From positions 1 through 32,960 of the forward strand of contig CAIQJJ010000649.1 in NCBI GenBank assembly GCA_903872065.1: DNA of 32,960 nt, given 5' to 3'. A model generated the notes under the pieces. The model saw only the letters and a list, made by a program, of their open reading frames with translations, searched no databases and was not told the DNA's origin. Source of the stretch: an uncultured Anaerolineales bacterium. Lineage in GTDB: Bacteria; Chloroflexota; Anaerolineae; Anaerolineales; UBA4823. Below, piece after piece: positions 9,201-16,849 of this stretch. Positions within the stretch are counted from its first letter, which is position 1. Each line of letters opens with the position of its first letter. A program made the position numbers and the translations under genes.

Positions 9201-11401
9201 TTCTTGATTTCCAACGCCGGCGCAAAGCCAAAATCGCTGGGTTCAGAGCCATCCGCGGCGTCGCCGTAGGTACCCACCACTTCAATCTGCTTGTAAGCGG
9301 TCGCCGTGGTCGGGCCATAACCGGTGGGGATATCGCCATCGGTCGTATCCACCATAATCAGATAGCGCGCCGCGCCCGTGGGCGGCAGGTTGGTGAAGGT
9401 GTAATTGTCGGGCGTGAGGGCGCTGGTTTCCACCGTGTCGTAAATAAAATCGTTCGCATCCTCGCAATCACCGTCGCCGTTGGCGTCCCAACACAAGGAG
9501 ACCGTCACACCGGTTGTATCAGTATCCGCTCCATCGCTGATAACCGCTTCATCGCCTTCCTGCACGCCATTGCCCAACACGCCGGTCGTCCCCCCATTAT
9601 CACGCCAGACATGCCCAATAATAGTACCGCTGCCTTTGATCAGAGTGGTATAGGTGTCTTCGGAAAAACATGGGCCAGCGCCCAATTTAAGGCAGGCGGT
9701 GTTGTCAATGATCACCAAAGGATAAGCCAACGGGACAATGGCCTGGAAAGTAACCTGGCCGGTCGTCGCCAGGCCGGTCTTTGGGCTGACAATGCCTTCA
9801 TCCAACTGCCATTGGATGTTCGTCACCAGCGAGGCCGGTACCGGTTCATCCGTAGACCAGGTGAGGCCGTTATCGGTGGAGAACAAACGCGTCGCATTCA
9901 CAGTCGGCGAGGAATAATTGGTCATCGCCACCGTGCTGCTGGCGCTGCCGGCAACATAGACCAATCCGTCGGGAATAGTTTCGTAGTAGACCAGCGGCAT
10001 GCCCAGAGAGGGGGCGCCAACTGTAACCACCATCGTGTCCTCTGCGGCGTCCACATCCGGCAGGGTAAAGGTCAACTTATAATCGATCGTCCCGCCCAGG
10101 CTAACTTTTTTGCCCGTCACGGGATCCACGGCCGTGGTGGCGGTCTTGTCCAGCGTCATGCTGCTTTCTCGGCTTTGCAGCGGCGGAATGCCGGCGCCGA
10201 AGTCGGCGTTGAACTTCTCATTGTCGTAGCCGGAGGCGACCTCTTGATAGGGCGTCAACCCGGCGGTGCAGGCGCCGTTCAAGGCGACGTATTCGTAATA
10301 CACCAACCCCACCGCGCCGGTGTTGTTTTCGGGGATGTTCTCGAAGTACATCTGATCCACAAAGGGGATCAACTTCTCGGTGCCGTCATTGAGCTTGACC
10401 ACCACCAGTCCGTAGGTGCGCACCAAACGGAAGCAGCCGGGGTCATAAGTGGTGGCGTCGCCGATCGGCTGCACCCAGGCATTGCGGTCGGGGACATAGT
10501 TGTAGTTGTTATCGAAGCCGGCCCCCACATTGCCCAGGTCATACCAGATGCCCTGGCTGGTCACAGTCTCGCCAGGGTAAGCCGTGGTGCCGGTGCCGTT
10601 GGGCGTCCAGGTCTCCCAACCCAAAACATCCTGGATGGCCAGTTTGTATTGATCTGGCACTTTGTTATCGCCATTCGGCCAGATTTTGTTGGCCATGGCC
10701 GAAATCTCATTGCGCATGGTCACCGGGCGCCAGTAATACGATTCGGGGGTGGAATGGGTTTCCGAGGTGGCCCACATAAAGTACGACAGCCAGAGATCGT
10801 CTTCCGGCTTGATGCCGCCGGTCACATTCTGCCAGCCTCCGGCAATCTTAGCCTTGCGCGGGTAGGAAACCAACCAGTATTCGGTGCGGCATTCGCCGGC
10901 CGCCAAAGTGCCAATGAAGCGCGAGGCGTCCACCTCATCCGAGACGGAGCCGGATTCATGCTCCAGGGCAAAAAAGCGCGTCGGGTCGCCGAAATCCACC
11001 TCCGTCACACCGGCCAGGCTAAATGCCGCCGGGTCCTGCATCGGATAGGTACCGGGGGTGACATCGCCCGCCTCAAGCAGCGCGCCATCCCCATCCGCAT
11101 CCAGGTTGCCAATATAGGCCCAGACATCCTTTAATTCCCCGCCCGAGGTGTTGCAAAACTTGGCGCCCAGGGTGGCCGCCGAAGGGCCATACGAGGAGGG
11201 CGAGAGGACGTTCGAGTCGACGATCAGGTTATAGGCTGTGATCGGCTCGATGGTAATCCCCCCCGCGGCGCTGGAGATATCATACGTCGTTGGCAGGTCA
11301 TAACGCGCCGGGGCGGCGCGTCCCACCTGGCTAAAGGTAAGGGAGAAAAGAAAAACAACGATCAACACACTGAAGAGGATGGTTCTGGACTTCTTGGTCA
11401 T
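227..11401 (-). CDS. Giant secreted multidomain surface protein (SdrD/Cna-B-like repeats, GEVED-type domains, DUF11-like regions)
   Basis: 3724-aa ORF. N-terminal signal peptide (MTKKSRTILFSVLIVVFLFSLTFSQVGRAAPA); AAGGAG 5 nt before ATG. About 19 repeats of the form [IV]GDxxWxDxDGDGxQDxGExGxxGVxVxL...DxxGxYxFxxLxxGxYxVxV...DFGY. Two 'DxGDLPxxY...GE[VT]EDY' domains. C-terminal hydrophobic helix plus RRREL. Confidence 0.96.
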   Translation of the reverse strand: MTKKSRTILFSVLIVVFLFSLTFSQVGRAAPARYDLPTTYDISSAAGGITIEPITAYNLIVDSNVLSPSSYGPSAATLGAKFCNTSGGELKDVWAYIGNLDADGDGALLEAGDVTPGTYPMQDPAAFSLAGVTEVDFGDPTRFFALEHESGSVSDEVDASRFIGTLAAGECRTEYWLVSYPRKAKIAGGWQNVTGGIKPEDDLWLSYFMWATSETHSTPESYYWRPVTMRNEISAMANKIWPNGDNKVPDQYKLAIQDVLGWETWTPNGTGTTAYPGETVTSQGIWYDLGNVGAGFDNNYNYVPDRNAWVQPIGDATTYDPGCFRLVRTYGLVVVKLNDGTEKLIPFVDQMYFENIPENNTGAVGLVYYEYVALNGACTAGLTPYQEVASGYDNEKFNADFGAGIPPLQSRESSMTLDKTATTAVDPVTGKKVSLGGTIDYKLTFTLPDVDAAEDTMVVTVGAPSLGMPLVYYETIPDGLVYVAGSASSTVAMTNYSSPTVNATRLFSTDNGLTWSTDEPVPASLVTNIQWQLDEGIVSPKTGLATTGQVTFQAIVPLAYPLVIIDNTACLKLGAGPCFSEDTYTTLIKGSGTIIGHVWRDNGGTTGVLGNGVQEGDEAVISDGADTDTTGVTVSLCWDANGDGDCEDANDFIYDTVETSALTPDNYTFTNLPPTGAARYLIMVDTTDGDIPTGYGPTTATAYKQIEVVGTYGDAADGSEPSDFGFAPALEIKKSVVNTNPIVVGDTIDYLIALTNKLPGSGAAGSATCSYKLWAKEAYPDTTMTPPGGAANSRWSSTANAVGAPDEKYSYTDMTNSTNYVGISGYNLGNMGGKITGVQFIANLHERVNLLAGDKFEVQVYYNNLPVGAALYTYDGNGTVTAPATQVAFGGGTGTEYTIVETINPETVKGVGKTWEWSDFAGDPGVISLLDSLLEFQLVGRKGGGGTRGDLDLDGFGVIITTDQPCASDSGTLNPVPLVDTFNDDYFDFVSANPSVSSSDIGSLTWDNVGPIYPGQTRYIHVYMRATQAGASPETINTATSTNSKFANGLPANSPVFNTANVTIGVNAQTRTLSGVVFDDNNTNGWQTALWTQPGTGAGQTGMDAGDAGIRNIPVDLYACLNATTFAPISGVANNRTCVQEGGSWQYLQTVSTDVNGAYSFTNLRQGYYYVVVRSSVIAGSQTADVNQNGVCTTCDSRSNDPAQTSGTDDLEDLPGAVTPGFVGDLDDNTALTNVSFGYNIPAGVYNIGNQIFFDWDGNGAMNGPDEPIPGVTVRLLGPDGRQIESPITGSDGIYNFTGYPRAYYTVQVASGSLPAGVVQSYDPDSTRDNQSTFLLDMTYEDKDFGYKPVGSGSIGDTVFKDVNGNGTQEATEAGVAGVTVYLQVDWDGDGNYVTVTAQVTDADGKYLFTGLPVGVYRVVVDKTVDAALLPKDIYGGAYYPSTGTISGDLVYIPVTLTDADPSDLTADFGFAPPAAIGDRVYYDNNGDGVQQTTEPGINGVNVELYRYTDANGNGWLDPTESLVGAAVDSTTTANDPVTGEAGYYQFTGLQPGNYAVVVTPPANTTLTADPSADGEPCAGLTAGTICDGRDGRLFYNGTNYMGADFGFKPDGGMIGDLVWIDLDDDHLLSAGEVGVPYVTVWLCSDYACTILATTETDENGFYTFSGLADGLYFVKVNAFDADFPAGVAASWDGDGGAADNVVAAITINGGVVESIGGGACTDCDLNADLAYRYDLSGPNQIIGTVWYDPDDPQGQSGGVGEIGATELERYADAPVYLWWCEGGSCTPGNVHLVASTTTDAAGDYSFSGLLGEVYVVSLDAGAPSLIGAQQTTTTVYDGVTLFDAVASPLVDFGADPSPARRDFGFISNVDFGDLPDSYKNTAAANDGAKHVLVSSGQVYLGALPPDTEMSGPQAASVLVGGYETAAASGDDAAGSDDEDGVVILNAPWTVGEGGGSVQVVVGGATCTAANPCYLSAWFDWNRDGDMNDGGERILLDEALAAGTHTLTFDIPRSVLANNPDGNEMYLYARFRLYRSTTLGMAQPSGLATNGEVEDYRFPDPFPAALGDYIWFDEDGDGVQDVGETGIPNLTVTLSGTDAYGSAVNRTTVTDLDGRYLFKNVPAGDYTVSVGGLAAGLSPTYDYDGTGSAGRAAVTLRPNQEMLLADFGYNWAPTSDVTAGTGTGAIGDRLWIDMGADGLQGAGEAGLGGVTVNLLTAGADGLFGTADDVTAASTTTDAAGFYIFDGLAAGAYVVAVDESTLGTYTQTGDPDEGGPCADCDGQTTTPIVLAPGDVYLNADFGYIPDVGYGIGDVIFADLNGNGSLDGGDLGIPGVTVALKNAAGKVIATAITINGWYSFYVLPGDYTVWVNDVANVLGSLAQSSRPNNAADNGQACGGACSNQNTLTIAGSDNLFQDFGYTPAGQTSTEGLIGDTIFLDRDGDGFFFPGEGLEGVVVRLYNNTTGALLQTTVTDENGRYFFGNLSAATYSVRVDAATLPAGVTNTVDPDGGIVNRSIVTLAAGAVDLDQDFGYQPTVANTLSGTLWEDTDTDGTLGAETLRFGGVTVVLYDSKGNIVGATMTDGNGDYQFANLPDGEYRVDVTDDWELLNGYWHSDGPAADSDNNSQLDPYTVALAGGETNTTADFGYFLYPAAVGDFVWEDADSDGIQDAGELPLSGFEVRLTIDWLDGSATVLATTTDLNGLYRFGNLLLDENFDGVGAVADEPTFSLSVIPPSGYASTFLHVGGDASVDSDDPDGQAATVLKGQTDDTYDFGFVRPATFGDYVWLDENGDGVQDAGEPGIPNVIVELQDGVCVSTVDCLTTVTDNEGHYLFTNVKSGAYTVAVIDSSLPAGLAENPTYDLDGGLPHLADLTLAVGEKNLDVDFGYNWSAILDVTGNDGLGAIGDRIWIDADGDGVQDPGEAGLGGVAVDLLTAGPDGLFGTTDDVVEASTTTDAAGMYYFDALPAGAYVVRVNSGAAPGGYVSTGDPDEPGATCVVCDNQTTTPILLAPGDVYVNADFGYKPSAGYTIGNQVFVDVNGNGSFGAGEPGIAGVTVALKNAAGKVIATTVTDSAGQYSFPGLPNGTYTVWVNDVAHVLGALAQSSRPNNTADAGQVCGGACTNQNTLTIAGSSNTFQDFGYTPAGQTSTEGLIGDTIFLDRDGDGIADTGEGLAGVTVRLYNNTSGALLQTTVTNNNGSYFFGNLSAATYSVRVDTATLPGGLTNTVDPDGGVADRSTVTLAAGAVNLSQDFGYEPAAAANTIAGTLWEDTDMDGTLGAETGRFAGVTVVLYDSNGNRVGATTTDANGAYQFVNLPDDTYRVDVTDDWGILNGYWHSDGAADGSDNNSQVDPYSVAVAAGATDSTGDFGYFLYPAAVGDFVWLDLDNDGVQDAGEPGIRGVLVVLTAVYPNGEMVALNTLSQADGAYEFGNLLLDENFSTSGTGVADVIYTIGVATPAGVAASPENATAAGNNDQVDGDSDGASEIATVLKGETDTSYDFGFYTTRFDLGDLPATYPTTFAASGAANAIFPDGGDNIPDAAGGIQAVWLGTVVDVEADGQASATASGDGLDEDSLAFASTGWVAGGSSTLTVILNGSASSVRVYYGVWIDWDNNGSFDAFYSGSRLTGSPVSESVTVSVPAGYVANSNVFIRVRAAAIPLVQMDSAGLLLNGETEDYLVSFGPTAITLTDFTAHSSQSWLWLAAAALLLGLSLAAGRAWRRREL
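893..3073 (-). repeat. Copy B of the six-domain SdrD-like cassette (tandem duplication within the giant CDS)
   Basis: Domain order GDYVW / GAIGDRIW / YTIGNQVF / LIGDTIF / TIAGTLW / AAVGDFVW matches copy A one-for-one, at a nucleotide offset of about 2166-2169. Confidence 0.93.
3074..5215 (-). repeat. Copy A of the six-domain SdrD-like cassette (tandem duplication within the giant CDS)
   Basis: Domain order GDYIW / GAIGDRLW / YGIGDVIF / LIGDTIF / TLSGTLW / AAVGDFVW. Long identical runs with copy B, e.g. 3425-3473 vs 1256-1304 (49 nt) and 4107-4147 vs 1941-1981 (41 nt). Confidence 0.93.
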
Positions 11402-11450
11402 AGGGTCTCCTTGGACAACAGAGCTGAACGACTTTACACAGAATTAACGT

Positions 11451-11478
11451 CATATATATAGTCGTAAGATATTGGCAA
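11451..11478 (-). promoter_or_regulatory. Candidate sigma70-type promoter for the giant surface-protein gene
   Basis: - strand TTGCCA-N16-TATATG in an AT-rich stretch directly upstream of the start; the -10 match is weak. Confidence 0.3.
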
Positions 11479-11542
11479 AAAGTTCATTTTTGGTTAATAA
11501 TCTAATCTTCTCAGTTCTAACGAAAAAGCAGGCTGCCACCCC

Positions 11543-11573
11543 AGGCGCGCTGAGCTTGTCGAAGCGCCGCGCC
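11543..11573. repeat. Dispersed repeat copy AGGCGCGCTGAGCTTGTCGAAGCGCCGCGCC
   Basis: Same GCGCGCTGAGCTTGTCGAAGCGC core as at 24563-24586 and 29937-29956; intergenic. Confidence 0.88.
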
Positions 11574-11599
11574 GTGAAACATCCAATGATTTACCCTTC

Positions 11600-13501
11600 T
11601 TAACCCTTGGGCTGCTTCAAGCGCCGTGCATCCCCTTCGCGCACTGTGACCCCAATCGCATCCAGGTGTTCGAGCAAAGCCAATACATAGCGCCGGCTGG
11701 TGTTGAAATGATCGCGCGCCTCGGCCGCGGTAATCGTCCCATGCGCCTTGATCCAGGCGCGCACCGCGCCCGTCATGGCCTCGTAATCCGCCTGGCGAAA
11801 GACGACTTCAGGGGAAACCAACGCCAGTTGGCCCAGATCCAGCAAGGCATTGAACAGGTCTTCCCCCACTTCGGCCTGGCAGTCCTTCACAGTCGGCGGG
11901 GCGGCCGGGGCGGCGGCAAAGCGCGCCAGCAAAGCCTCCACCCTTTTTTGTTGGGCAGCGTTGAAGCGAATTGCATGGCCGGCGCGGCGCACAAAGGCCC
12001 CGCTCTCTTCCACCGCGCCCTCGCCGGCCAGGCGGCGCAGGGCGGCGTTAAAGACGCGCGGCGCAAGCTTCACGCGGCTTTTCAATTCCTCGCGCCCAAT
12101 CCCCAGGCGCAAAGGGTAAGCCTGGTGATAAGCTTCGATCTCGTCCAACAAACGCTCCGAGAGTTGATTCCAATGCGCCAGGCTGATCACCAGGTCTGGC
12201 GGGCGGGGCGCGTCGCCGGACTCGAGGCCAATGATCTGCCCGCTTTCCCACAGTTCAGCCAGAGCCTGCTGCGCGGCGGCCGCTTCCAGGCTGGAGCGGG
12301 CGATGACCTCTTGCAGAGGCGCCGCCCCCAGGCTTTGCAGGGCCTGCGCCAGCACCTCGGCCGGCGTCCCCTGCAAGAGCGCCTCCAGGCGGGCCAGCAC
12401 GGCCTGGTCAAAACGCTTGTGGCGGCCCGGCGGGTTGACATCCATTACTACCCCGCCGCCCAGGGTTTCGCCGGGCGAGGGACGGCGCAGAATATAGCGG
12501 TCGCCGCGCCGCGCCGTCACCGCATGGCTCAATTCCAGTTGCAGCCAGCCCGATTCGCCCGGAATAAGCTGCTCGCTGCCCAAGAGGCGCACGCGGGCGG
12601 TCGTCTCGGCCGCGCCGGTGAAAAACTTGACCTCATCACTGTGCGCCAATGGATGAGCGGCGTCTGCCAACAGGCGAAAACGCACATCCAGGCGGCGGGT
12701 GGGTTCATAATCGCCGGGGTGCACTACCACCTCGCCGCGCGCCACCTGATCCACATCCAGGCCGGCAATATTCACCGCCGTGCGCCCGCCGGGCAAAGCC
12801 GCCTCTTCTTTGCGCTTGTGCGTCTGCAAGCCGCGCACCCGCCCGCGCAAGGCAGAGGGCAAAATTTCGACCTCATCGCCCACCTTCAAGCGCCCATCGA
12901 GCAACGTGCCGGTGACAATGGTGCCAAAGCCAGCAATGGTAAAGACCCGATCCACCGGCAGGCGCGGCCGTCCCAGGTCCGGGCGCGGCGGGCGTTCGGC
13001 CAGGCAGTCGGCCAGGGCTTTTTTCAAGGCCGGGATGCCAGTCCTGGCGCGGGCCGAGACGCGCACCATCGGCGCGTTCTCCAACACAGTGCCGGCAAAA
13101 GCCTGCGCCAGGTCATCTTCCACCAGAGTGAGCCAGTCGGCGTCCTCGATCAAATCCGTCTTCGTCAATGCCACCACACCCCCCTGGATTTGGAGCAGGT
13201 CCAGGATGGCCAGGTGTTCGCGGGTCTGAGGCATCACCCCTTCATCCGCGGCCACCACAAACAAAACCGCGTCAATCCCCCCCACGCCCGCCAACATATT
13301 CTCAATGAAATCACGATGCCCTGGCACGTCCACCACCCCCACTTCGCCCACGCCCTCCAGGGTCAACCAGGCAAAGCCCAGGTCAATCGTCATCTCGCGC
13401 TCGCGCTCTTCTTTCAGCCGGTCAGGATGCGTCCCCGTCAGCGCCTGCACCAGGGTAGACTTGCCATGATCCACATGCCCAGCCGTACCAATCACACGCA
13501 T
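11600..13501 (-). CDS. selB: Selenocysteine-specific translation elongation factor SelB
   Basis: MRVIGTAGHVDHGKSTLVQALTGTHPDRLKEEREREMTIDLGFAW, DVPGHRDFI, TKTDL GTPase motifs; C-terminal winged-helix repeats ending ARDHFNTSRRYVLALLEHLDAIGVTVREGDARRL, typical of SelB. Confidence 0.95.
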   Translation of the reverse strand: MRVIGTAGHVDHGKSTLVQALTGTHPDRLKEEREREMTIDLGFAWLTLEGVGEVGVVDVPGHRDFIENMLAGVGGIDAVLFVVAADEGVMPQTREHLAILDLLQIQGGVVALTKTDLIEDADWLTLVEDDLAQAFAGTVLENAPMVRVSARARTGIPALKKALADCLAERPPRPDLGRPRLPVDRVFTIAGFGTIVTGTLLDGRLKVGDEVEILPSALRGRVRGLQTHKRKEEAALPGGRTAVNIAGLDVDQVARGEVVVHPGDYEPTRRLDVRFRLLADAAHPLAHSDEVKFFTGAAETTARVRLLGSEQLIPGESGWLQLELSHAVTARRGDRYILRRPSPGETLGGGVVMDVNPPGRHKRFDQAVLARLEALLQGTPAEVLAQALQSLGAAPLQEVIARSSLEAAAAQQALAELWESGQIIGLESGDAPRPPDLVISLAHWNQLSERLLDEIEAYHQAYPLRLGIGREELKSRVKLAPRVFNAALRRLAGEGAVEESGAFVRRAGHAIRFNAAQQKRVEALLARFAAAPAAPPTVKDCQAEVGEDLFNALLDLGQLALVSPEVVFRQADYEAMTGAVRAWIKAHGTITAAEARDHFNTSRRYVLALLEHLDAIGVTVREGDARRLKQPKG

Positions 13502-13507
13502 ACTCTA

Positions 13508-14689
13508 TTATGTCCTTCCAATGGCGCGCTCATAGGTTGACACCCATTCGTGGGCCAACGCCAAAAGGCCTTGCAGACGCTTTTCGGCCAGTTCATTGAA
13601 CTGCTGCAGCAAATCTTGCACCTCTTGCTGGCGCTCGGCCAGTTCGACGATCTGCTCCGTCATACGTTCATACTGGCGGCGCGCCTCGCCGCGCTGCTCT
13701 TCCTGGGTCAAAGTATAGTTGGTCCAACGTTTTTGGTCATCCGCCTTAAAAGTGACCCACTCCTGGCGAAAACGATCATCCGCCAGGCGCTGCACTTCGG
13801 CCACCTCGCTCAAGCGCCGCTCCACCTTCTGGTTGAGTTCATCCAACACCACCTGGGCGCGCTTGGTATCGCGATGCGTAGCGTCCAGCGTGATCAACTG
13901 GCGTTCGATCTCGGTCGCTTGTTTTTCGACCGTCTCAAAACGCGCCTGCCATTCACGCCAAACGCGCTCCCGCTCAACCTGCGCCAGGGCCTGCTTATCA
14001 ATGAACTCGCCCACTTCCTCGCGGCGGTCGGCCTCAACCACCGCCAATTCATTCAAGCGCGTATCAAGCTTGCGCTGCGCCGTATTCAGAATCTCGATCT
14101 GGCCGCGCTGGCTGTCTCCCTGCTTGCGCAAGGCGGCCAACTCGCCCTGCAAATCAGTGATCCGCTTGGCGTCCTGCCGGCGGCCATCTTCCAACAGGCG
14201 GTAAGTGCGCGTATATTCTTCCTCGTCCCGCCGCAGCAGTTCGACGCGCTGCGCGACCTCATCAATCGAGCGGCGCAAACGCACATCTTCATCAACGCGC
14301 ATCTGGATGCCCTTTTCCAAGCGCGGCAAAACATCCAATTGGCGGCGCACGTCGGCAATGCTGCTCTCTAAAGCCCGCATTTCCACACGGCGCACTTTTT
14401 CAGCCTCTTCATCGCGCTTCTTAACATCCTTTTCCACTTCTTCGAGCGCCCGCCGGGCTTCAAGGCGCTGCTGCAATAACACCCCATCATACTGATCCAT
14501 GCGCGTCAAGACGGCGGTCAAACGCGCCACCTCACTGCTTACCTGTTTGATCTGCTCTACAACCGCTTTGCTGCCCCCCTCCACAGCCACAATGCGGTTA
14601 TCCAGCATGGTAAGGACATCCTTATCCTTACGGCGTTCTTCTTCCGCCCATTGAATCCGCTTTAACAACTGATCAACATCCATCCACAC
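13508..14689 (-). CDS. Long coiled-coil protein of unknown function
   Basis: 393 aa, almost entirely charged heptad-like sequence; no signal peptide or TM; stop lies 6 nt upstream of the selB start. Confidence 0.85.
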   Translation of the reverse strand: MWMDVDQLLKRIQWAEEERRKDKDVLTMLDNRIVAVEGGSKAVVEQIKQVSSEVARLTAVLTRMDQYDGVLLQQRLEARRALEEVEKDVKKRDEEAEKVRRVEMRALESSIADVRRQLDVLPRLEKGIQMRVDEDVRLRRSIDEVAQRVELLRRDEEEYTRTYRLLEDGRRQDAKRITDLQGELAALRKQGDSQRGQIEILNTAQRKLDTRLNELAVVEADRREEVGEFIDKQALAQVERERVWREWQARFETVEKQATEIERQLITLDATHRDTKRAQVVLDELNQKVERRLSEVAEVQRLADDRFRQEWVTFKADDQKRWTNYTLTQEEQRGEARRQYERMTEQIVELAERQQEVQDLLQQFNELAEKRLQGLLALAHEWVSTYERAIGRT

Positions 14690-14779
14690 ACCTCTTGAAA
14701 TGGCGAGCGTATCATAACACTCTCCTTAAAAATGCCACGTCCAACTCATCAATGTGGGGTATTATACATGAAGAGCCGC

Positions 14780-16234
14780 TTATGGAGTAAGGTGTCCAAA
14801 AGCGCGCGGCAGGGCGGCTAAAAACTGGCCTAAAAGCTGCTGCGGCAGCAAACCAAGCGCCAAAAGCCCCACCACCCCGCTCACGAGCAAAACGATCTGC
14901 AAGGGTCGCTCTTCGCTGCGCCAGTTCTCCCCCTGTCCGCCGGCCAGGAGAGCCGCCAGCGAGCGCAGGCCAGCCGCCAACAATCCCAGGCGCGCCGCTA
15001 AGACCGCCGCCTGCCCGTAATCTCCCCAGGGCAAATGGGCCGCGCTGGCTTGCGTCATCCCCTGCTGCAGCGCCAGGTGAACGGGAAAACCGCCCAGGAG
15101 GGGCAAACCTGCCAGCGAAAAGACGGAAAGGGTCAGCGCCAGGGTCGCCACGGGCATACGCCGCGCCGCGCCGCCCACCGCCTCAAAGTGCAAGCTTTGG
15201 TTATCTGCGCGCAGCACCGAGAGCGCCAGCGCCCATACTCCAAATGCCAGGGCGCGCGGCGGCAGGAGTGCAAAATGCAGGCGCAGCCCATTGGCGTCAG
15301 TCTGCAATAAAGACAGCGCCAACAGTGAAAACCCCGTCTCCGCCATGACGGCGTAACCCATCATGCGCCCCAGGTGGCGTTGAAAGGCTATCCACACGCC
15401 TCCCACCAAAGCCATCAAAGCGCCAGCCGCCATCAGAACCTCAAAGACACGCGGCGTCTGTCGCAGCCAGGCATAACGATCGAAAAAATTCAAGCCAAAC
15501 AACATGACCATCTCTGGCAAAATGGTGAAAACCAGCGCCGCCTTATAAGGGTGCGTCTCGCCGGCCAGCATGGGCAGCCAACTGTGGAAAGGGAAAATGG
15601 CCAGCAAAAAGCTAAAACTGGCCCCCATCAACAGCCCTACCCGCAGCATCAAGGTCTGATCGCCGGGGTTGGCCTCAATGCCGGCCAACAAATGGCCGGT
15701 GAAGAGGATAAAAGGCATGCCAAAGGTTTGGAAGATCAAAAAATACAGCACGCCGCGCGGCGCAGGCTGGCCGGGCGGGGCTAAGATTGGCACGCATACC
15801 AGGGCGGCGGCATTGATCAAGAGCGCGGCATACAGAAATGGTTCCACCGCCAGGGCAGCCGTCAGCAGCGCCACCGCCGCCAGGCCGAGAGGCAGCGCCA
15901 GGCGTCCCGCCCTGGCCGTATTCACCCCGCCAAACCAGAAAGCCGCCCCCAGGTAGATCATCAGCAGCAAGGGACGATCGAGGTTGGTCAATTCCAGGCG
16001 GCGGCCAAAAAACACCAGCGCCGGCTCCAGCTTAAAGCTCCAGCTCGCCAGGCGCACCGTCTCTCCCACGGGCATGCGCCAGGCCAACAGGGTTAAAGCC
16101 AGGGCGAACGCCACCCCCAAGAGTGACGTCAGGCGCGGCCAGCCGCGCAGCGCATACAACAAACCAGCAAACGCCAGGGGCAGAAGGACCCAGACCAACG
16201 GCGCACTGCTTGTCAACGCGGCAACCACTGGCAT
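14780..16234 (-). CDS. Proton-conducting membrane transporter family protein (NuoM/NuoN/HyfF-like)
   Basis: 484-aa polytopic protein; LLAIFPFHSWLPMLAGETHPYKAALVF resembles the Proton_antipo_M TM7 region; RHLGRMMGYAVMAETGFSLLALSLLQ resembles the DIKRMLAYSSIAHxG region. Confidence 0.85.
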   Translation of the reverse strand: MPVVAALTSSAPLVWVLLPLAFAGLLYALRGWPRLTSLLGVAFALALTLLAWRMPVGETVRLASWSFKLEPALVFFGRRLELTNLDRPLLLMIYLGAAFWFGGVNTARAGRLALPLGLAAVALLTAALAVEPFLYAALLINAAALVCVPILAPPGQPAPRGVLYFLIFQTFGMPFILFTGHLLAGIEANPGDQTLMLRVGLLMGASFSFLLAIFPFHSWLPMLAGETHPYKAALVFTILPEMVMLFGLNFFDRYAWLRQTPRVFEVLMAAGALMALVGGVWIAFQRHLGRMMGYAVMAETGFSLLALSLLQTDANGLRLHFALLPPRALAFGVWALALSVLRADNQSLHFEAVGGAARRMPVATLALTLSVFSLAGLPLLGGFPVHLALQQGMTQASAAHLPWGDYGQAAVLAARLGLLAAGLRSLAALLAGGQGENWRSEERPLQIVLLVSGVVGLLALGLLPQQLLGQFLAALPRAFGHLTP

Positions 16235-16246
16235 CCCATTCTCCTT

Positions 16247-16849
16247 TCAGTCTCCTTCCCCGCTCATTGTCGGGGCAGTCAACAAGTACGCGCCGGCCAG
16301 GGCCAGGCCCAAGTTAACGCCCGCCAACAGGCCGGCGACCAGCGCCGAGGTTTCAACCGCGGCGTACAATACCTCAAAGCCAGAAAGCATCGTCAACAGG
16401 CCCAACGCCACCCGCAGCGGTTGAGCGGTCAACCCCAGGTGAAGCAGCCCCATGCCGATCAACAAAACCCCGCCCCACAACTGCTGATCATGAACCCCAG
16501 GCAGCCAACTGTGCAAAGACGGCGCCAGGTTGAGCATCACCAGGCCCACCATCGCCGCCGCCAACAGGCGGAAAACTCGCCCGGCCGGCCAAAAGCGCTC
16601 TTCCAAACGCCAGGCCTGCGGCGCGCCGAACATGGCGACGCCCAGCACCGCGCCGGCCATCCAGCCGGCCGCCAGCTTGGTCGCCGCCATCCCCAACGGC
16701 CAACTTAGCAGCGTCAAAACAAACACGCTGACATACTGCGCCGCCAGGGCCAGCACACTGCGCCGCCAGTTGCGACTGATTAGCAAAGCCAGCGAGGTGA
16801 TCAAGATGAAAGGCGCAGCCAACAGCGCCAGCAAGTCTATATTCACCAT
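16247..16849 (-). CDS. HyfE/NuoK-like small membrane subunit
   Basis: 200 aa from MVNIDLLALLAAPFIL; C-terminal three-helix NuoK-like region (LRVALGLLTMLSGFEVLYAAVETSALVAGLLAGVNLGLALAGAYLL). The start overlaps the upstream stop (TGATG), which favours this start over the longer ORF at 16903. Confidence 0.75.
   Translation of the reverse strand: MVNIDLLALLAAPFILITSLALLISRNWRRSVLALAAQYVSVFVLTLLSWPLGMAATKLAAGWMAGAVLGVAMFGAPQAWRLEERFWPAGRVFRLLAAAMVGLVMLNLAPSLHSWLPGVHDQQLWGGVLLIGMGLLHLGLTAQPLRVALGLLTMLSGFEVLYAAVETSALVAGLLAGVNLGLALAGAYLLTAPTMSGEGD

Noticed and set aside
227-11401. Frameshift or pseudogene in the giant ORF
   Set aside because: The 3724-aa frame is intact from signal peptide to C-terminal anchor, with SD, start and a strong terminator.
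13490-13515. tRNA-Sec (selC) adjacent to selB
   Set aside because: The gap between selB and the upstream gene is only 6 nt and the downstream gap (11402-11599) shows no tRNA-like cloverleaf I could support.
11666-13540. 624-aa + strand ORF antisense to selB
   Set aside because: Mirror-frame ORF of a GC-rich gene; low-complexity His/Gln/Arg-rich sequence with no family motifs, while the opposite strand is clearly SelB.
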